A stretch of 64,000 nt of DNA from Candidatus Krumholzibacteriia bacterium (GTDB lineage Bacteria > Krumholzibacteriota > Krumholzibacteriia > G020349025). The stretch covers positions 70,016-134,015 of the forward strand of contig DASRJW010000134.1 of NCBI GenBank assembly GCA_035649275.1, in the 5' to 3' direction. The translations under genes were made by a program, and so were the position numbers. The notes beneath the pieces were generated by a model. That model was not told where the DNA came from and made no database searches. It was given only the letters and a program-made list of their open reading frames with translations. Below are positions 15,884-25,603 of this stretch, in pieces. Every line of letters starts with the position of its first letter. Within the stretch, counting starts at the first letter, position 1.

Positions 15884-17614
15884 ATGCAGTGGTTTGAGGC
15901 GGAGCGGCCGCTGTCCGCGGCGGCGGCAGAGTTCGTGCAGGAGGCTTTCCTGCAGCACACGGCGCACTTCCGCCGGTTGACGCTGCAGGCCCGCGACCAC
16001 TTCGAGCGGCGCGAGGCGCTGGCCGGGCGGCGCGACGCCGTGGCCCGACTCGACCTCTACCGCGCCGCGGTCACCGTCGCCGCCGCCGGGTTGCACCGCC
16101 GCCTGGGTCCGAAGTTCCTCGATCGCTCTACCTGGCGCGCGATCAAGAGCGAGTACGCCGATCGTGTCGGCGGCCGCGGCGACGCGGAAATCGCCCGCAC
16201 CTTCTTCAACTCCGTCACCCGGCGCCTCTTCACCACCGTGGGCGTGGATTCGGAAGTGGAGTTCACCGAAGAGCCTGCCGCGGCGGGCGGCAACCCTGGC
16301 GTCGTCGAAACCCAGGTCTTCGTGCGCCAGGGCAGCATCGCCGCCCTGGTGGGCGAGATCCTGGAGCGCTACCGCTTCGGCGTCGCCTACGAGGATGCGG
16401 CGCGGGATGCGGAGCTGGTGGCGCGCCGGATCGAGTCCTTCGCTCCCCGCGTCGGCGTCGATGCCATCGAGCTGGCGAAGCCGGTGTTCTATCGCAACAA
16501 AGGCGCTTACCTCGTGGGTCGCTTGCGGAGCCCGACGGGTGACCTGCCGCTGGTGCTGGCTCTGCTCAACACGAACGGCCAGGTCAGCGTGGACGCGGTG
16601 CTGCTCGCGGAGCAGGAGGTGAGCATCGTCTTCAGCTTCACCCACTCCTACTTCCTGGTGGACACCGAGTGCCCGAGAGTGCTGGTGCTCTTCCTGCGCG
16701 AGCTCATGCCTCTCAAGCCGGTGGACGAGCTCTACAGCTCCATTGGCTATAGCAAGCACGGCAAGACCGTGCTCTTCACCGCCCTGCAGCAGCATCTCGG
16801 GCGCTCCGAGGCACGCTTCGACTTCGCCCCCGGGGCGCGGGGCATGGTGATGCTCGTCTTCGCCATGCCCGACTTCGACGTGGTCTTCAAGGTCATCCGC
16901 GACCGCTTCCTGCCGCCGAAGACGACGACGCGCCGGCAAGTGATGGAGAAGTACCACCTCGTGTTCCATCACGATCGCGCCGGGCGCCTGGTGGGCGCCC
17001 AGGAGTTCGAGCACCTGCAGTTCGAGAGCCGTCGTTTCGCCCCGGACCTCCTGGAGGAGCTGCGCACCCAGGCCCGGGACACGGTGGAGGTGGACGGGGA
17101 TCGAGTCGTCATCCATCACCTGTACACCGAGCGCCGGGTGACGCCCCTCGATCTCTACCTGCGCGGAGCGCCGCCGGCCGACGCGGTGGAAGCGGTGCTC
17201 GACTACGGCGAGGCGCTCCGCGATCTGGCGGCGACGAACATCTTTCCCGGCGACCTGTTGCTCAAGAACTTCGGCGTCACCCGGCAGCGGCGCATCGTCT
17301 TCTACGATTACGACGAGCTCTGCTTGCTCACGGACTGCAACATCCGCCACCTGCCCTCGCCCCCGGGCGAGGAAGAGGAATGGGCCGGCGAGCCGTGGTT
17401 CTACGCCAGCGACCGCGATGTCTTTCCCGAGGAGTTCGGCAGTTTCCTGGAGCTCCGGGGCGCGCTCCGCGACGCCTTCGTGGCGCAGCACGGCGAGCTC
17501 CTCGCCGTGCCCTTCTGGGACCGCATGCAGTCAGCGCACCGGCAGGGTCTGATTCTCGACCTCTTTCCCTACGTCCAGGAGCGCCGGCTGCGGGCTGCGG
17601 GCCCTGCAGGTTGA
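15884..17614 (+). CDS. aceK: Isocitrate dehydrogenase kinase/phosphatase
   Basis: 576 residues, close to the usual 570-600. The N-terminal regulatory part contains [18 protein letters not shown]. The kinase/phosphatase domain shows the AceK hallmarks: [20 protein letters not shown] with the ATP-binding lysine, [16 protein letters not shown] (catalytic loop) and [15 protein letters not shown] (metal-binding DYDE). It phosphorylates and dephosphorylates NADP isocitrate dehydrogenase to divert carbon into the glyoxylate shunt. The substrate gene icd follows 164 nt downstream on the same strand. I chose the ATG at 15884 with GAGGG upstream; an earlier in-frame start would add a basic, non-conserved stretch. 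Isocitrate lyase and malate synthase genes are not in the window. Confidence 0.93.
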   Translation: MQWFEAERPLSAAAAEFVQEAFLQHTAHFRRLTLQARDHFERREALAGRRDAVARLDLYRAAVTVAAAGLHRRLGPKFLDRSTWRAIKSEYADRVGGRGDAEIARTFFNSVTRRLFTTVGVDSEVEFTEEPAAAGGNPGVVETQVFVRQGSIAALVGEILERYRFGVAYEDAARDAELVARRIESFAPRVGVDAIELAKPVFYRNKGAYLVGRLRSPTGDLPLVLALLNTNGQVSVDAVLLAEQEVSIVFSFTHSYFLVDTECPRVLVLFLRELMPLKPVDELYSSIGYSKHGKTVLFTALQQHLGRSEARFDFAPGARGMVMLVFAMPDFDVVFKVIRDRFLPPKTTTRRQVMEKYHLVFHHDRAGRLVGAQEFEHLQFESRRFAPDLLEELRTQARDTVEVDGDRVVIHHLYTERRVTPLDLYLRGAPPADAVEAVLDYGEALRDLAATNIFPGDLLLKNFGVTRQRRIVFYDYDELCLLTDCNIRHLPSPPGEEEEWAGEPWFYASDRDVFPEEFGSFLELRGALRDAFVAQHGELLAVPFWDRMQSAHRQGLILDLFPYVQERRLRAAGPAG

Positions 17615-17778
17615 GGCAGCGCCTGCGGTCCTCGGTGGTTGCTGCACCCAGCATGCGGCCGCGTGCGGCCATGCCGGCGCGACTGTGCATCGCGCAGTCA
17701 CCGTGCTATCCTGTCGCCGGATTCGGAGCCCCGGATCCAGCGATTCCCACCAGGACCGAGTCCGGAAGGAGCGAGTCG

Positions 17779-19077
<1,299 letters not shown>

Positions 19078-19152
19078 CCGTAGCGCCTGCTGGACGGAGC
19101 CTCACCCTCGGGATCGAAGGCTGAGAGGAAAGCGCCCGTACTCGTCACTTTC

Positions 19153-19713
19153 TCAGGAGCGCTCGATGAACTCGTCGGTGCGGGTGTCGATCTTCACCTT
19201 GTCGCCCACGTTGATGTAGGCAGGCACCCTGATCTCGAGCCCGGTCTCCAGCGTCGCCGGCTTGGGGGAGGCGGAGGCCGTGGCGCCGCGCATGTGCGGC
19301 GGCGTCGCCGTCACCTTGAGCTCGACGAACATCGGCACATCGACGCCCACCACGCGGCCGTCGAAGAAGAGGGCCTCGATGACGGTGCCCTCCACCAGGT
19401 AATGCGTGGCGTCGCCGAGCACGTCCGAGTGCAGCGAGGTCATCTCGTACGTCTCCGTGTTCATGAAGTGATAGTCGTCGCCCGCCCCGTAGCTGAACTG
19501 CAGCGAGTGGCGCTCCAGGCTGGCCTGGTCGATTCGATCCTCCGAACGGAAGCGGTGCTCCGTGTTGGTGCCGCTTTCGATGTTGACCAGACGGGTCTGG
19601 ACCATGCCGCGCCAGTTGCCGGGGGTGACGTGCAGGACGTTGGTGACCCGGTGCGGCTTGGCATTGTGCATGATGACCATGCCCACCTTGAGCTGGGTGG
19701 CCTGAATGCTCAC
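19153..19713 (-). CDS. efp: Translation elongation factor P
   Basis: 186 residues from a GTG at 19713 with GAGGA (19721-19725) 7 nt upstream. Three OB-like domains of normal length; the signature near the C-terminus is KPATLETGLEIRVPAYINVGD. EF-P relieves ribosome stalling at polyproline. The tip of the first-domain loop reads T30-P-G-N-W-R-G-M37 instead of the common PGK(G/S) or PGR. The usual modified Lys34 is therefore absent, and a nearby Arg35 or an unmodified loop must serve. No epmA, epmB or earP gene is in the window. It is convergent with icd. Confidence 0.93.
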   Translation of the reverse strand: MSIQATQLKVGMVIMHNAKPHRVTNVLHVTPGNWRGMVQTRLVNIESGTNTEHRFRSEDRIDQASLERHSLQFSYGAGDDYHFMNTETYEMTSLHSDVLGDATHYLVEGTVIEALFFDGRVVGVDVPMFVELKVTATPPHMRGATASASPKPATLETGLEIRVPAYINVGDKVKIDTRTDEFIERS

Positions 19714-19878
19714 GGACGACTCCTCGGGCGAAAACGGTGACGAACCGAGCGGGATGCCGGGCCCCCGACAGGGGAACTCCGGCCCGTGCGAGCGTAGCAG
19801 GTTACATGCCGCCCCCGAGGCTCGCAAGCACCCTGAAGTGCGCAGGAGGAGCAGGCTGGGCGCGGTCGGGCGACGCCG

Positions 19879-22800
19879 CTACTTGAGGACCGCGAGTTTT
19901 TGCGACAGGGCTCGGCCTTCCGACTGCAGGCGCAGCAGGTAGACGCCCGAAGGCACGCGCTCGCCGCGCCCGTCCCTGCCGTCCCAGAGGATGCCGTGCG
20001 CCCCGGCCCCCTGGGTGCCCTGGAGCAGCGTCCGCACCAGGCGCCCGGTCAAGTCGAAGATCTCGAGGCGCACCGGAGCGACGTGTTCCAGCTCGAAGCG
20101 GATCGTCGTCGTCGGGTTGAAAGGATTCGGCACGCTCGGTTGCAGGCGGAAGCGCCAGGCGACCGGGAGGGGAGAATCCGTCGGTGGCGACAGCTGAGCC
20201 TTGGCGGCGTAGCCGCTGGCGTAGCCGTCCGTGTCGACGGCGGACACGGTGTAGTTGTCGCAGGTCCCCGGCGGTCCCAGATCCACCGTCGTGTCCGGAC
20301 TGGCGACCGAGGTGACGAAGTTCGCCGCCGAGGGCGCGAAGCCGCTGCTGCTGTCGCAGTACACCGCATAGAAGGCGACGTCCGCTTCGGGGTTGCGCCT
20401 CCAGCGCAGGACGATATGGCCGCCCTGCGTCTGGGCCGTCAGGTTCTTGGGATACGAGGGCTGTGCCATGACGAAGGCGTGGGAGCCGTAACGCCCCAGA
20501 TCACCGCGGGAGCCGTCGGGATCCTCGAAGCCCGCGTCGGTCCGACCGGCATCGATGGCGGGGGAATGCACCTGCAGGCGGTAGTTCACCAGGGTGGTGT
20601 CGGCGAAGCGCGGATCGCCGCCGATGGAGCCGGCGCCGGGACTGCAACCGCTGTAGTTCGCCGTGCTGTTGTTCCAGGCCAAGTTGTAGGCGAGCAAGGT
20701 GGGCTGCGCACCCGTGCATCCGACCCCGGTGCCGGTGGTGTTGACGACGATGTTGTTGCTCACCGGGATCGCCGCGGCATTCAGCCCCAGGCTGCCGGCG
20801 CCGTTGCCGGCGCTGTTGCGGTCGAAGGTGTTGCCCGTCACCGCGCCACTCGTCACGTTCTCCAGCATCAATCCGGCACCGCCGACGAGGGAGGAGTTGC
20901 CCACGAAGAGCGAGTGGCGCACGTGCGCGGTGGGCCCGGTGGCGTGCACGCCGGCGTAGAGGAAGGCCGAGCTGTTCCACAAGACCTCGCAACCATCCAG
21001 GAGCAAGGCGCTGCTGTTCACGGCAGCGAGGGCGCCCTCCGAAAAACTGGAGGCGTTGTGCGCCAGACGGACGTCCTGAAAGTCGACCTGCGACGCCTCC
21101 AGTCGCACGCCACCACCGCTGCTCGTCACCGTGTGGTGCGCGATCGAGCCGCCTTGGACGGACACCGTGGAGGAGTTGATCACATAGAGCCCGCCGCCGC
21201 TCTCGGCACCGGTGTTGCCGTCGATGACGTTGTTCCCCAAGGTCAGATTGCTGCAGGTGTCGAGCACGATGCCGGCGCCCCGCGCCGTCTGCGGGCCGGC
21301 GCTCACCACGTTGGCGTTGATCGTGTTGCCCGTCACCGTGCCGGACGAGCCATAGAGATAGATCCCGCCACCACGAGTGGCGGTGTTGTCGTGGATGGTG
21401 TTGCCCGTGAGGGTCACCGTGCTGTTGCTGGCGAAAAGGCCGCCGCCGCCGCCGAAATCGGCGAAGGTCGTGGCGTGGTTGGAGTGGATGTCACAGTTCG
21501 CCACCAGACCGGTCGAGCTGACGATGCTCACGGCCCCGCCGTAGTGACCGCTCACCGGGGTGTTCCACGCCCCGCCGCTGCCGTTGCGGAGCTCGAAGCC
21601 GTCGAGGCCACCGGTGCCGCTGCCGGTCACGGCGATATAGACGTTCCCGGTGAGATCGATGACGGTTTTACCTGTCGCCAGGTTGCGGGCGGTGAAGCCG
21701 GTGTTCCAGGCGCCGGAGAGGAGCACACCCTTGTTGAGGACGAGGGAGCCGAAGGGCAGCGTGCCGCTGCGGAGGAGCACGGTGTCTCCCGGCGCCGCGG
21801 CGTCGATCGCGGCGCCGAGCGTCGTGGCCGCCGTCGCCGGTGTGTGGTAAGGGAAGACGTTGCTGCCGGAGGAGGCGTAGTAGTGCCGCGTCGTGGTGCG
21901 GATCTGGAAGGCGTTCACCAGCATGCTCGATTGCAGGTCCCGGTTCTTCACCACCACGTTGCGCAAGCCCGGAGTCGCATCGTTGCCGATCTGCAGGTTC
22001 AGCTTCAGGGAGTCGTCGCCCACGACGCTGGAGCTCACCAGCGCGACGCCGTCGCCGAACTCGGCGAAGGCGCCGTAGAGGAGGTTGTTGCCGGCGATGG
22101 TCACCTGCAGTGTCGTGCCCTGATAGGCGAAGGCCGGCAGGACCGCCGTGGCCGTGGGCGGCGTGAGCGGCGGCGGCGCGCAGGGCACCGCGTCTTGCCA
22201 GCCCACTTGGTCATCGGTGTAGGTGCACAGGGTGAAGGTGTTCGCGCGCATCATGCAGGAGACGCCGCCGCCGCAGGCCTCGCAGTTGCCGTTGGGCTGG
22301 TCGATGCAGAGGGTGCCGCAGGTGCAGCCGCTGGCGTACTCGTCGCAGGCCCCGAAGATGTGTCCCGATTCATGGGTGAAAACCTCGTCCGGGCGCCAGC
22401 CGTAACTGCGGAAGAGCAGGAAGCTGTATGGACCCAGCAGGTAGGCGAAGGCCGAACGCCCATCGGTGAGCTGCCCCGCCGCCGGCTCGGGGTTGTAGGC
22501 CACGAAGGAGGTGTAAGCCCAGTTGGTGCCGTAGGTGGCTCGCTGGGCGGTGTTGAAGGCGGTGACACGGGTCGTGTGGGTCCCGGAGTTGTAGCCGAAT
22601 TTGGCCATGACGTCGCTGGCCATGGCGGCCACGTCGCCGGAAGGGTGCAGCACCATCTCGCGCCACTGCCGGCAGCGTGCGTCCGTCGGTTCCACCCAGC
22701 GCACGAAGAAGGCCACCCAGCAGTTGTTGTTCTGCTGCGCCTGGGCGCTCCACCAGGCGAGGCCGACGTTGACGCCGTTCACGTAGTTCTGCACGTCCGC

Positions 22801-23466
22801 CGGCGTCCAGGTGTACTGGTTCGGGTCCGCGCCGGTGCCGTCGCTCTCCACGAAGAGGATGGTCACCGTCACCGTGCCGGTCATCCGGTCGCTGTTGCCC
22901 TCGATGCTGGCGTCCGGACCGGCCTTGCCCACCAGCAGGCCACGTGCAGCGAGCTGGCCGGGGTCGAGGCCGTTCGCCTGCAGGTTCTGCAGATAGGCCC
23001 AGGGTTCCAAGGGTTCCGGCGGGAGCGCGTCGCTCGTCCCCTGGGGCCAAGCGCCAGGTTTCTGCAGCTCCGCCGGCCGGCGGAGGTCGCCGCGCACGGC
23101 GGCGTTGAAGAACTCCACCATGCGCTGCGAGGAAGCGTCCTCGATTCCCAAGCCGGAGCTGGAAACGGGACGCCGATGGATGGCACGAATGTGCGCCCTT
23201 CCCAGGAGTGCCGCGTTTTTCTCCGGTGGAATCCAGCCGATGAGGAGAGAAGGCGGCGACAAGAGCGCGATCGTCCCACCCTGGGAGCGGATCAAGGCAT
23301 GCGCCGCGTGCAGTGAGCCCACGTCGTCGCTGTCGAGAACCACCAGGGTGAGGCCTGCGAGCCACTCGGGCCCGCCGCCAGGGGTGGCCTGGTCGGCGCC
23401 GCGGGCGACGGAGACGGCGCCGCCGAGCAGAGCGACGACCGCGAGAACCAGGAGGGGGGAGCGCAT
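19879..23466 (-). CDS. Large secreted protein: HExxH domain, TIG-like, beta-helix, sorting tail
   Basis: 1195 residues, ATG with GGAGG SD. Signal peptide (LLVLAVVALLGGAVSVARG). Residues about 200-450 hold a metalloprotease-like segment with EVFTHESGHIFGACDEY (HESGH zinc motif) and several Cys clusters (CTCGTLC, CEACGGGVSC). An IPT/TIG-like domain follows (AVLPAFAYQGTTLQVTIAGNNL). Then comes a long right-handed parallel beta-helix (repeats such as GNTIHDNTATRGGGIYL and GNNVIDGNTGAESGGGLYV). A fibronectin-III-like domain precedes the end. The C-terminus has PNPFNPTTTIRFEL and WDGRDGRGERVPSGVYLLRL, a FlgD-like/type IX-like sorting module. Probably a cell-surface or secreted adhesin-protease; substrate unknown. 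Confidence 0.85.
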   Translation of the reverse strand: MRSPLLVLAVVALLGGAVSVARGADQATPGGGPEWLAGLTLVVLDSDDVGSLHAAHALIRSQGGTIALLSPPSLLIGWIPPEKNAALLGRAHIRAIHRRPVSSSGLGIEDASSQRMVEFFNAAVRGDLRRPAELQKPGAWPQGTSDALPPEPLEPWAYLQNLQANGLDPGQLAARGLLVGKAGPDASIEGNSDRMTGTVTVTILFVESDGTGADPNQYTWTPADVQNYVNGVNVGLAWWSAQAQQNNNCWVAFFVRWVEPTDARCRQWREMVLHPSGDVAAMASDVMAKFGYNSGTHTTRVTAFNTAQRATYGTNWAYTSFVAYNPEPAAGQLTDGRSAFAYLLGPYSFLLFRSYGWRPDEVFTHESGHIFGACDEYASGCTCGTLCIDQPNGNCEACGGGVSCMMRANTFTLCTYTDDQVGWQDAVPCAPPPLTPPTATAVLPAFAYQGTTLQVTIAGNNLLYGAFAEFGDGVALVSSSVVGDDSLKLNLQIGNDATPGLRNVVVKNRDLQSSMLVNAFQIRTTTRHYYASSGSNVFPYHTPATAATTLGAAIDAAAPGDTVLLRSGTLPFGSLVLNKGVLLSGAWNTGFTARNLATGKTVIDLTGNVYIAVTGSGTGGLDGFELRNGSGGAWNTPVSGHYGGAVSIVSSTGLVANCDIHSNHATTFADFGGGGGLFASNSTVTLTGNTIHDNTATRGGGIYLYGSSGTVTGNTINANVVSAGPQTARGAGIVLDTCSNLTLGNNVIDGNTGAESGGGLYVINSSTVSVQGGSIAHHTVTSSGGGVRLEASQVDFQDVRLAHNASSFSEGALAAVNSSALLLDGCEVLWNSSAFLYAGVHATGPTAHVRHSLFVGNSSLVGGAGLMLENVTSGAVTGNTFDRNSAGNGAGSLGLNAAAIPVSNNIVVNTTGTGVGCTGAQPTLLAYNLAWNNSTANYSGCSPGAGSIGGDPRFADTTLVNYRLQVHSPAIDAGRTDAGFEDPDGSRGDLGRYGSHAFVMAQPSYPKNLTAQTQGGHIVLRWRRNPEADVAFYAVYCDSSSGFAPSAANFVTSVASPDTTVDLGPPGTCDNYTVSAVDTDGYASGYAAKAQLSPPTDSPLPVAWRFRLQPSVPNPFNPTTTIRFELEHVAPVRLEIFDLTGRLVRTLLQGTQGAGAHGILWDGRDGRGERVPSGVYLLRLQSEGRALSQKLAVLK

Positions 23467-23783
23467 GCGACCTCCAGGACGTCGGGCGAAGCAAAATTCG
23501 TTACAAGTGTACCAGAGCCGCAACGCCTTCTGGGTCGGCACCTTCCAGCCCGAGAGCGGGGCGCCGCAGGAACATCCGGGTACGCCGCGGAGGCTGGTGT
23601 GGCAAGTGGCGCAAACGCGGTGTCCGGCGCCTCTCGCCTTTCGCAGCGCCGGGCTTGCGCCAGGACTCGGCCTCGCCTAGCTTCGGGAGCTCCAGTGGTG
23701 GGAAGACGTTGTGGCGCTTCGTCGCGCCTCGAAGCGCTCTCCCTTCTGCGCCCTGACCACACCGAGGGGAGGAAGGTGGAGGC
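23467..23783. other. Divergent intergenic region, 317 nt
   Basis: It lies between the minus-strand secreted protein and msrB. It holds the SD of each gene and one promoter-like sequence for msrB. The part at 23490-23515 is locally AT-rich and may contain the minus-strand promoter, but no convincing -35/-10 pair was found there. No gene is supported. Confidence 0.5.
23655..23683 (+). promoter_or_regulatory. Sigma-70-type promoter candidate for msrB
   Basis: TTGCGC (23655-23660), a 17-nt spacer and TAGCTT (23678-23683), about 100 nt before the msrB ATG. Confidence 0.35.
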
Positions 23784-24200
23784 ATGTCCGACCCAACGCA
23801 GCGCGACGAGGAAGAGTGGCGCCGCCGGCTGACGCCGCTGCAGTTCCATGTCACCCGCGAGGCCGGAACGGAGCCGCCCTTCTCCGGCGAGTACGTCCAT
23901 GCCAAGGACGACGGCACCTACCACTGCGTCTGCTGCGGCGCGGAGCTCTTCGGCTCGGAAACCAAGTTCGACTCCGGCAGCGGCTGGCCGAGCTTCACCG
24001 CCGCCCTCGAGCCGCAGAAGGTGACGCTGCACGAGGACCGCAGCCACGGCATGCGTCGCGTCGAGGTGCGCTGCGCTCGCTGCGATGCGCACCTGGGCCA
24101 CGTCTTCGAGGACGGCCCGCGCCCCACGGGCAAGCGCTTCTGCATCAATTCCGTGGCGTTGGATCTGGAGCGGAAGGCTGAAGGCGACGCCGGCACCTAG
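23784..24200 (+). CDS. msrB: Peptide-methionine (R)-S-oxide reductase
   Basis: 138 residues, normal for MsrB. Reduces methionine-R-sulfoxide in proteins, using thioredoxin-type electron donors. Two CxxC pairs bind structural zinc (CVCCGAELF and [12 protein letters not shown]). The signature GSGWPSF is present, and the catalytic Cys is C120 in RFCINSVAL. It stands alone without msrA. Its stop codon shares the CTAG tetranucleotide with the stop of the convergent gene. Confidence 0.95.
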   Translation: MSDPTQRDEEEWRRRLTPLQFHVTREAGTEPPFSGEYVHAKDDGTYHCVCCGAELFGSETKFDSGSGWPSFTAALEPQKVTLHEDRSHGMRRVEVRCARCDAHLGHVFEDGPRPTGKRFCINSVALDLERKAEGDAGT

Positions 24201-25342
24201 GACTGGCGCTGCACGATGTCCAAGCCGCGCCGGCGCAGCTGCTCGATCATCTCGTCCTCGGGCAAACAGCGCTCCGGCGGGATCACCCCGTGGCGGCCGA
24301 TCTTCCCCGCGGCGAGGTGTTGCACCACGGCGCTGGCGGTGAAAGCGGTGCAGCGCATCGTGGCGGAGAGCCCGGCCTCCGTATCGGCGATGTCGATCAG
24401 CTCGTACTCCAGCCGTCGCCTGCCGCCGTACTTGGACCCCACCACGGTGACCCGCAGCAGCACCGCATCCTCCCCGTCCGCGGGCAGCATTTTTTCCAGC
24501 AGCCGCGCCGTCACCTCGCGGGGTCGCACTTCCAGGTCGCCGATCGTTTCCATCTCCTGGCGCAGGAAGCCGAGCACGAAGAGCGGGCGCACCAGCGCGC
24601 AGTGACCCGGATAACGGACGGATTTGAAGTCCATGTGGCGCACCTTGCCGGCGAAGGTGCTGGGCAAGGTCGAAAGGCCGCCGGCGGTGTTGAAGGCTTC
24701 CAGCGTCCCGTAGGGCTCGGGGAACTCGATCTCTTCCACCTCCGTCAGCGGTTCGACGGAAAGGCGCACGCCGTCGCGAATCAGCACCGCCCGCTCGCTG
24801 TAGCGCTCGAGCAACGTCTCCACCGGGAAGGCCAGACCGAACTGCAACGGCCCCACGGGGCGGCGCGGCAGCTCCCCGACCCGGATGTGCACGGACTGGG
24901 TTTCATCGAGCCTGCGGATGCCGTGCGCCGCCAGCAGTGTCGCGAGTCCGGGGGCCAGGCCGCAGCCTGGCACGACGGTGACGCCGCGCTCGAAGGCCAA
25001 GGTGTCCAGCTCGAGTTGCCGCGACAGGACCTCGCTGCTGCCACCGAGGTCGCAGAGATGGGTGTGTGCGGCGATGGCGGCGCGGGTGATGTCGAGACCG
25101 TGGACGGCGCTCGCGGCGTTGAGGCAAGCGTCGAAGGGCTGCAGCGTTTCGACCAGCGTCTCCGCTTCGAGGGCGTCCACCTGCTGCGGGCTCACGCGCC
25201 GGTCGCCGAGAAAGGCGCGCGTCGATTCGAGGGCTTCGGCGTCTGCATCGGCGATGCCGATTTCCTCGACCTCGGGATTGCGCAACAGGTCGTAGGCGGC
25301 GGCACGGCCTTGCTTGCCGGCGCCGAGGACGAGGATCTTCAT
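24197..25342 (-). CDS. Saccharopine dehydrogenase-like NAD(P)-binding protein
   Basis: 381 residues, ATG with GAGGAG SD 7 nt upstream. N-terminal Rossmann fold with [17 protein letters not shown] and an acidic IADADAEAL at the end of the second strand. The middle has [19 protein letters not shown] and the C-terminal half the catalytic-domain features of the saccharopine dehydrogenase/reductase family ([27 protein letters not shown]). Such proteins act on lysine, carboxynorspermidine or related amino-acid-imine substrates. The exact reaction cannot be set because no partner gene is adjacent. Confidence 0.82.
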   Translation of the reverse strand: MKILVLGAGKQGRAAAYDLLRNPEVEEIGIADADAEALESTRAFLGDRRVSPQQVDALEAETLVETLQPFDACLNAASAVHGLDITRAAIAAHTHLCDLGGSSEVLSRQLELDTLAFERGVTVVPGCGLAPGLATLLAAHGIRRLDETQSVHIRVGELPRRPVGPLQFGLAFPVETLLERYSERAVLIRDGVRLSVEPLTEVEEIEFPEPYGTLEAFNTAGGLSTLPSTFAGKVRHMDFKSVRYPGHCALVRPLFVLGFLRQEMETIGDLEVRPREVTARLLEKMLPADGEDAVLLRVTVVGSKYGGRRRLEYELIDIADTEAGLSATMRCTAFTASAVVQHLAAGKIGRHGVIPPERCLPEDEMIEQLRRRGLDIVQRQS

Positions 25343-25428
25343 CGCCGCACTCCTCGGACGAAATGAGGCAACGCTCTCAGTGCGCGCATCTTGCGACGCT
25401 GCGGTGGACCGCTGGCGGCGCGGTTGCT

Positions 25429-25434
25429 ATAATA
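25429..25434 (-). promoter_or_regulatory. -10-like TATTAT upstream of the saccharopine-dehydrogenase-like gene
   Basis: On the minus strand TATTAT lies about 87 nt before the ATG at 25342, in an otherwise GC-rich stretch. The plus strand reads TATAAT at 25428-25433, but no plus-strand gene follows. The -35 is weak at any normal spacing. Confidence 0.3.
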
Positions 25435-25470
25435 GCCCCGGAACCCGCGACGGCTCGAACCTTCTGTGAC

Positions 25471-25581
25471 TGTCTGGCCAGACTCCCAGCTGCAGTCGTG
25501 GTTTCCGGGCTTCCACGTGTGTTGGATTTGACAACCCGGGAACCACGGGCTGTCGGGGACTCCGGGAGTCTTGGCCAGATA
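25471..25581. repeat. Long imperfect inverted repeat (two-block hairpin)
   Basis: The outer arms 25471-25487 and 25564-25581 pair (TGTCTGGCC-AGACTCCC with its near-complement, one bulge). The inner arms 25493-25509 and 25535-25552 also pair (centre GTGGTTTCCGGG against CCCGGGAACCAC). A 25-nt loop separates them. It lies in the 261-nt gap between two minus-strand genes (25604 stop and 25342 start). It may be a structured terminator, an mRNA stabiliser or a small palindromic element. Confidence 0.6.
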
Positions 25582-25603
25582 GTTCGCCCGCCGCTTCTCC
25601 CGA

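Noticed and set aside
19900-23316. 1138-residue plus-strand open frame
   Set aside because: It lies antisense to the well-supported secreted protein at 19879-23466 and its product has no domains. It is a GC-rich shadow.
25440-25470. tRNA T-loop (GGTTCGAGCC on the minus strand)
   Set aside because: The flanking T-stem does not pair and no acceptor or anticodon arm fits.
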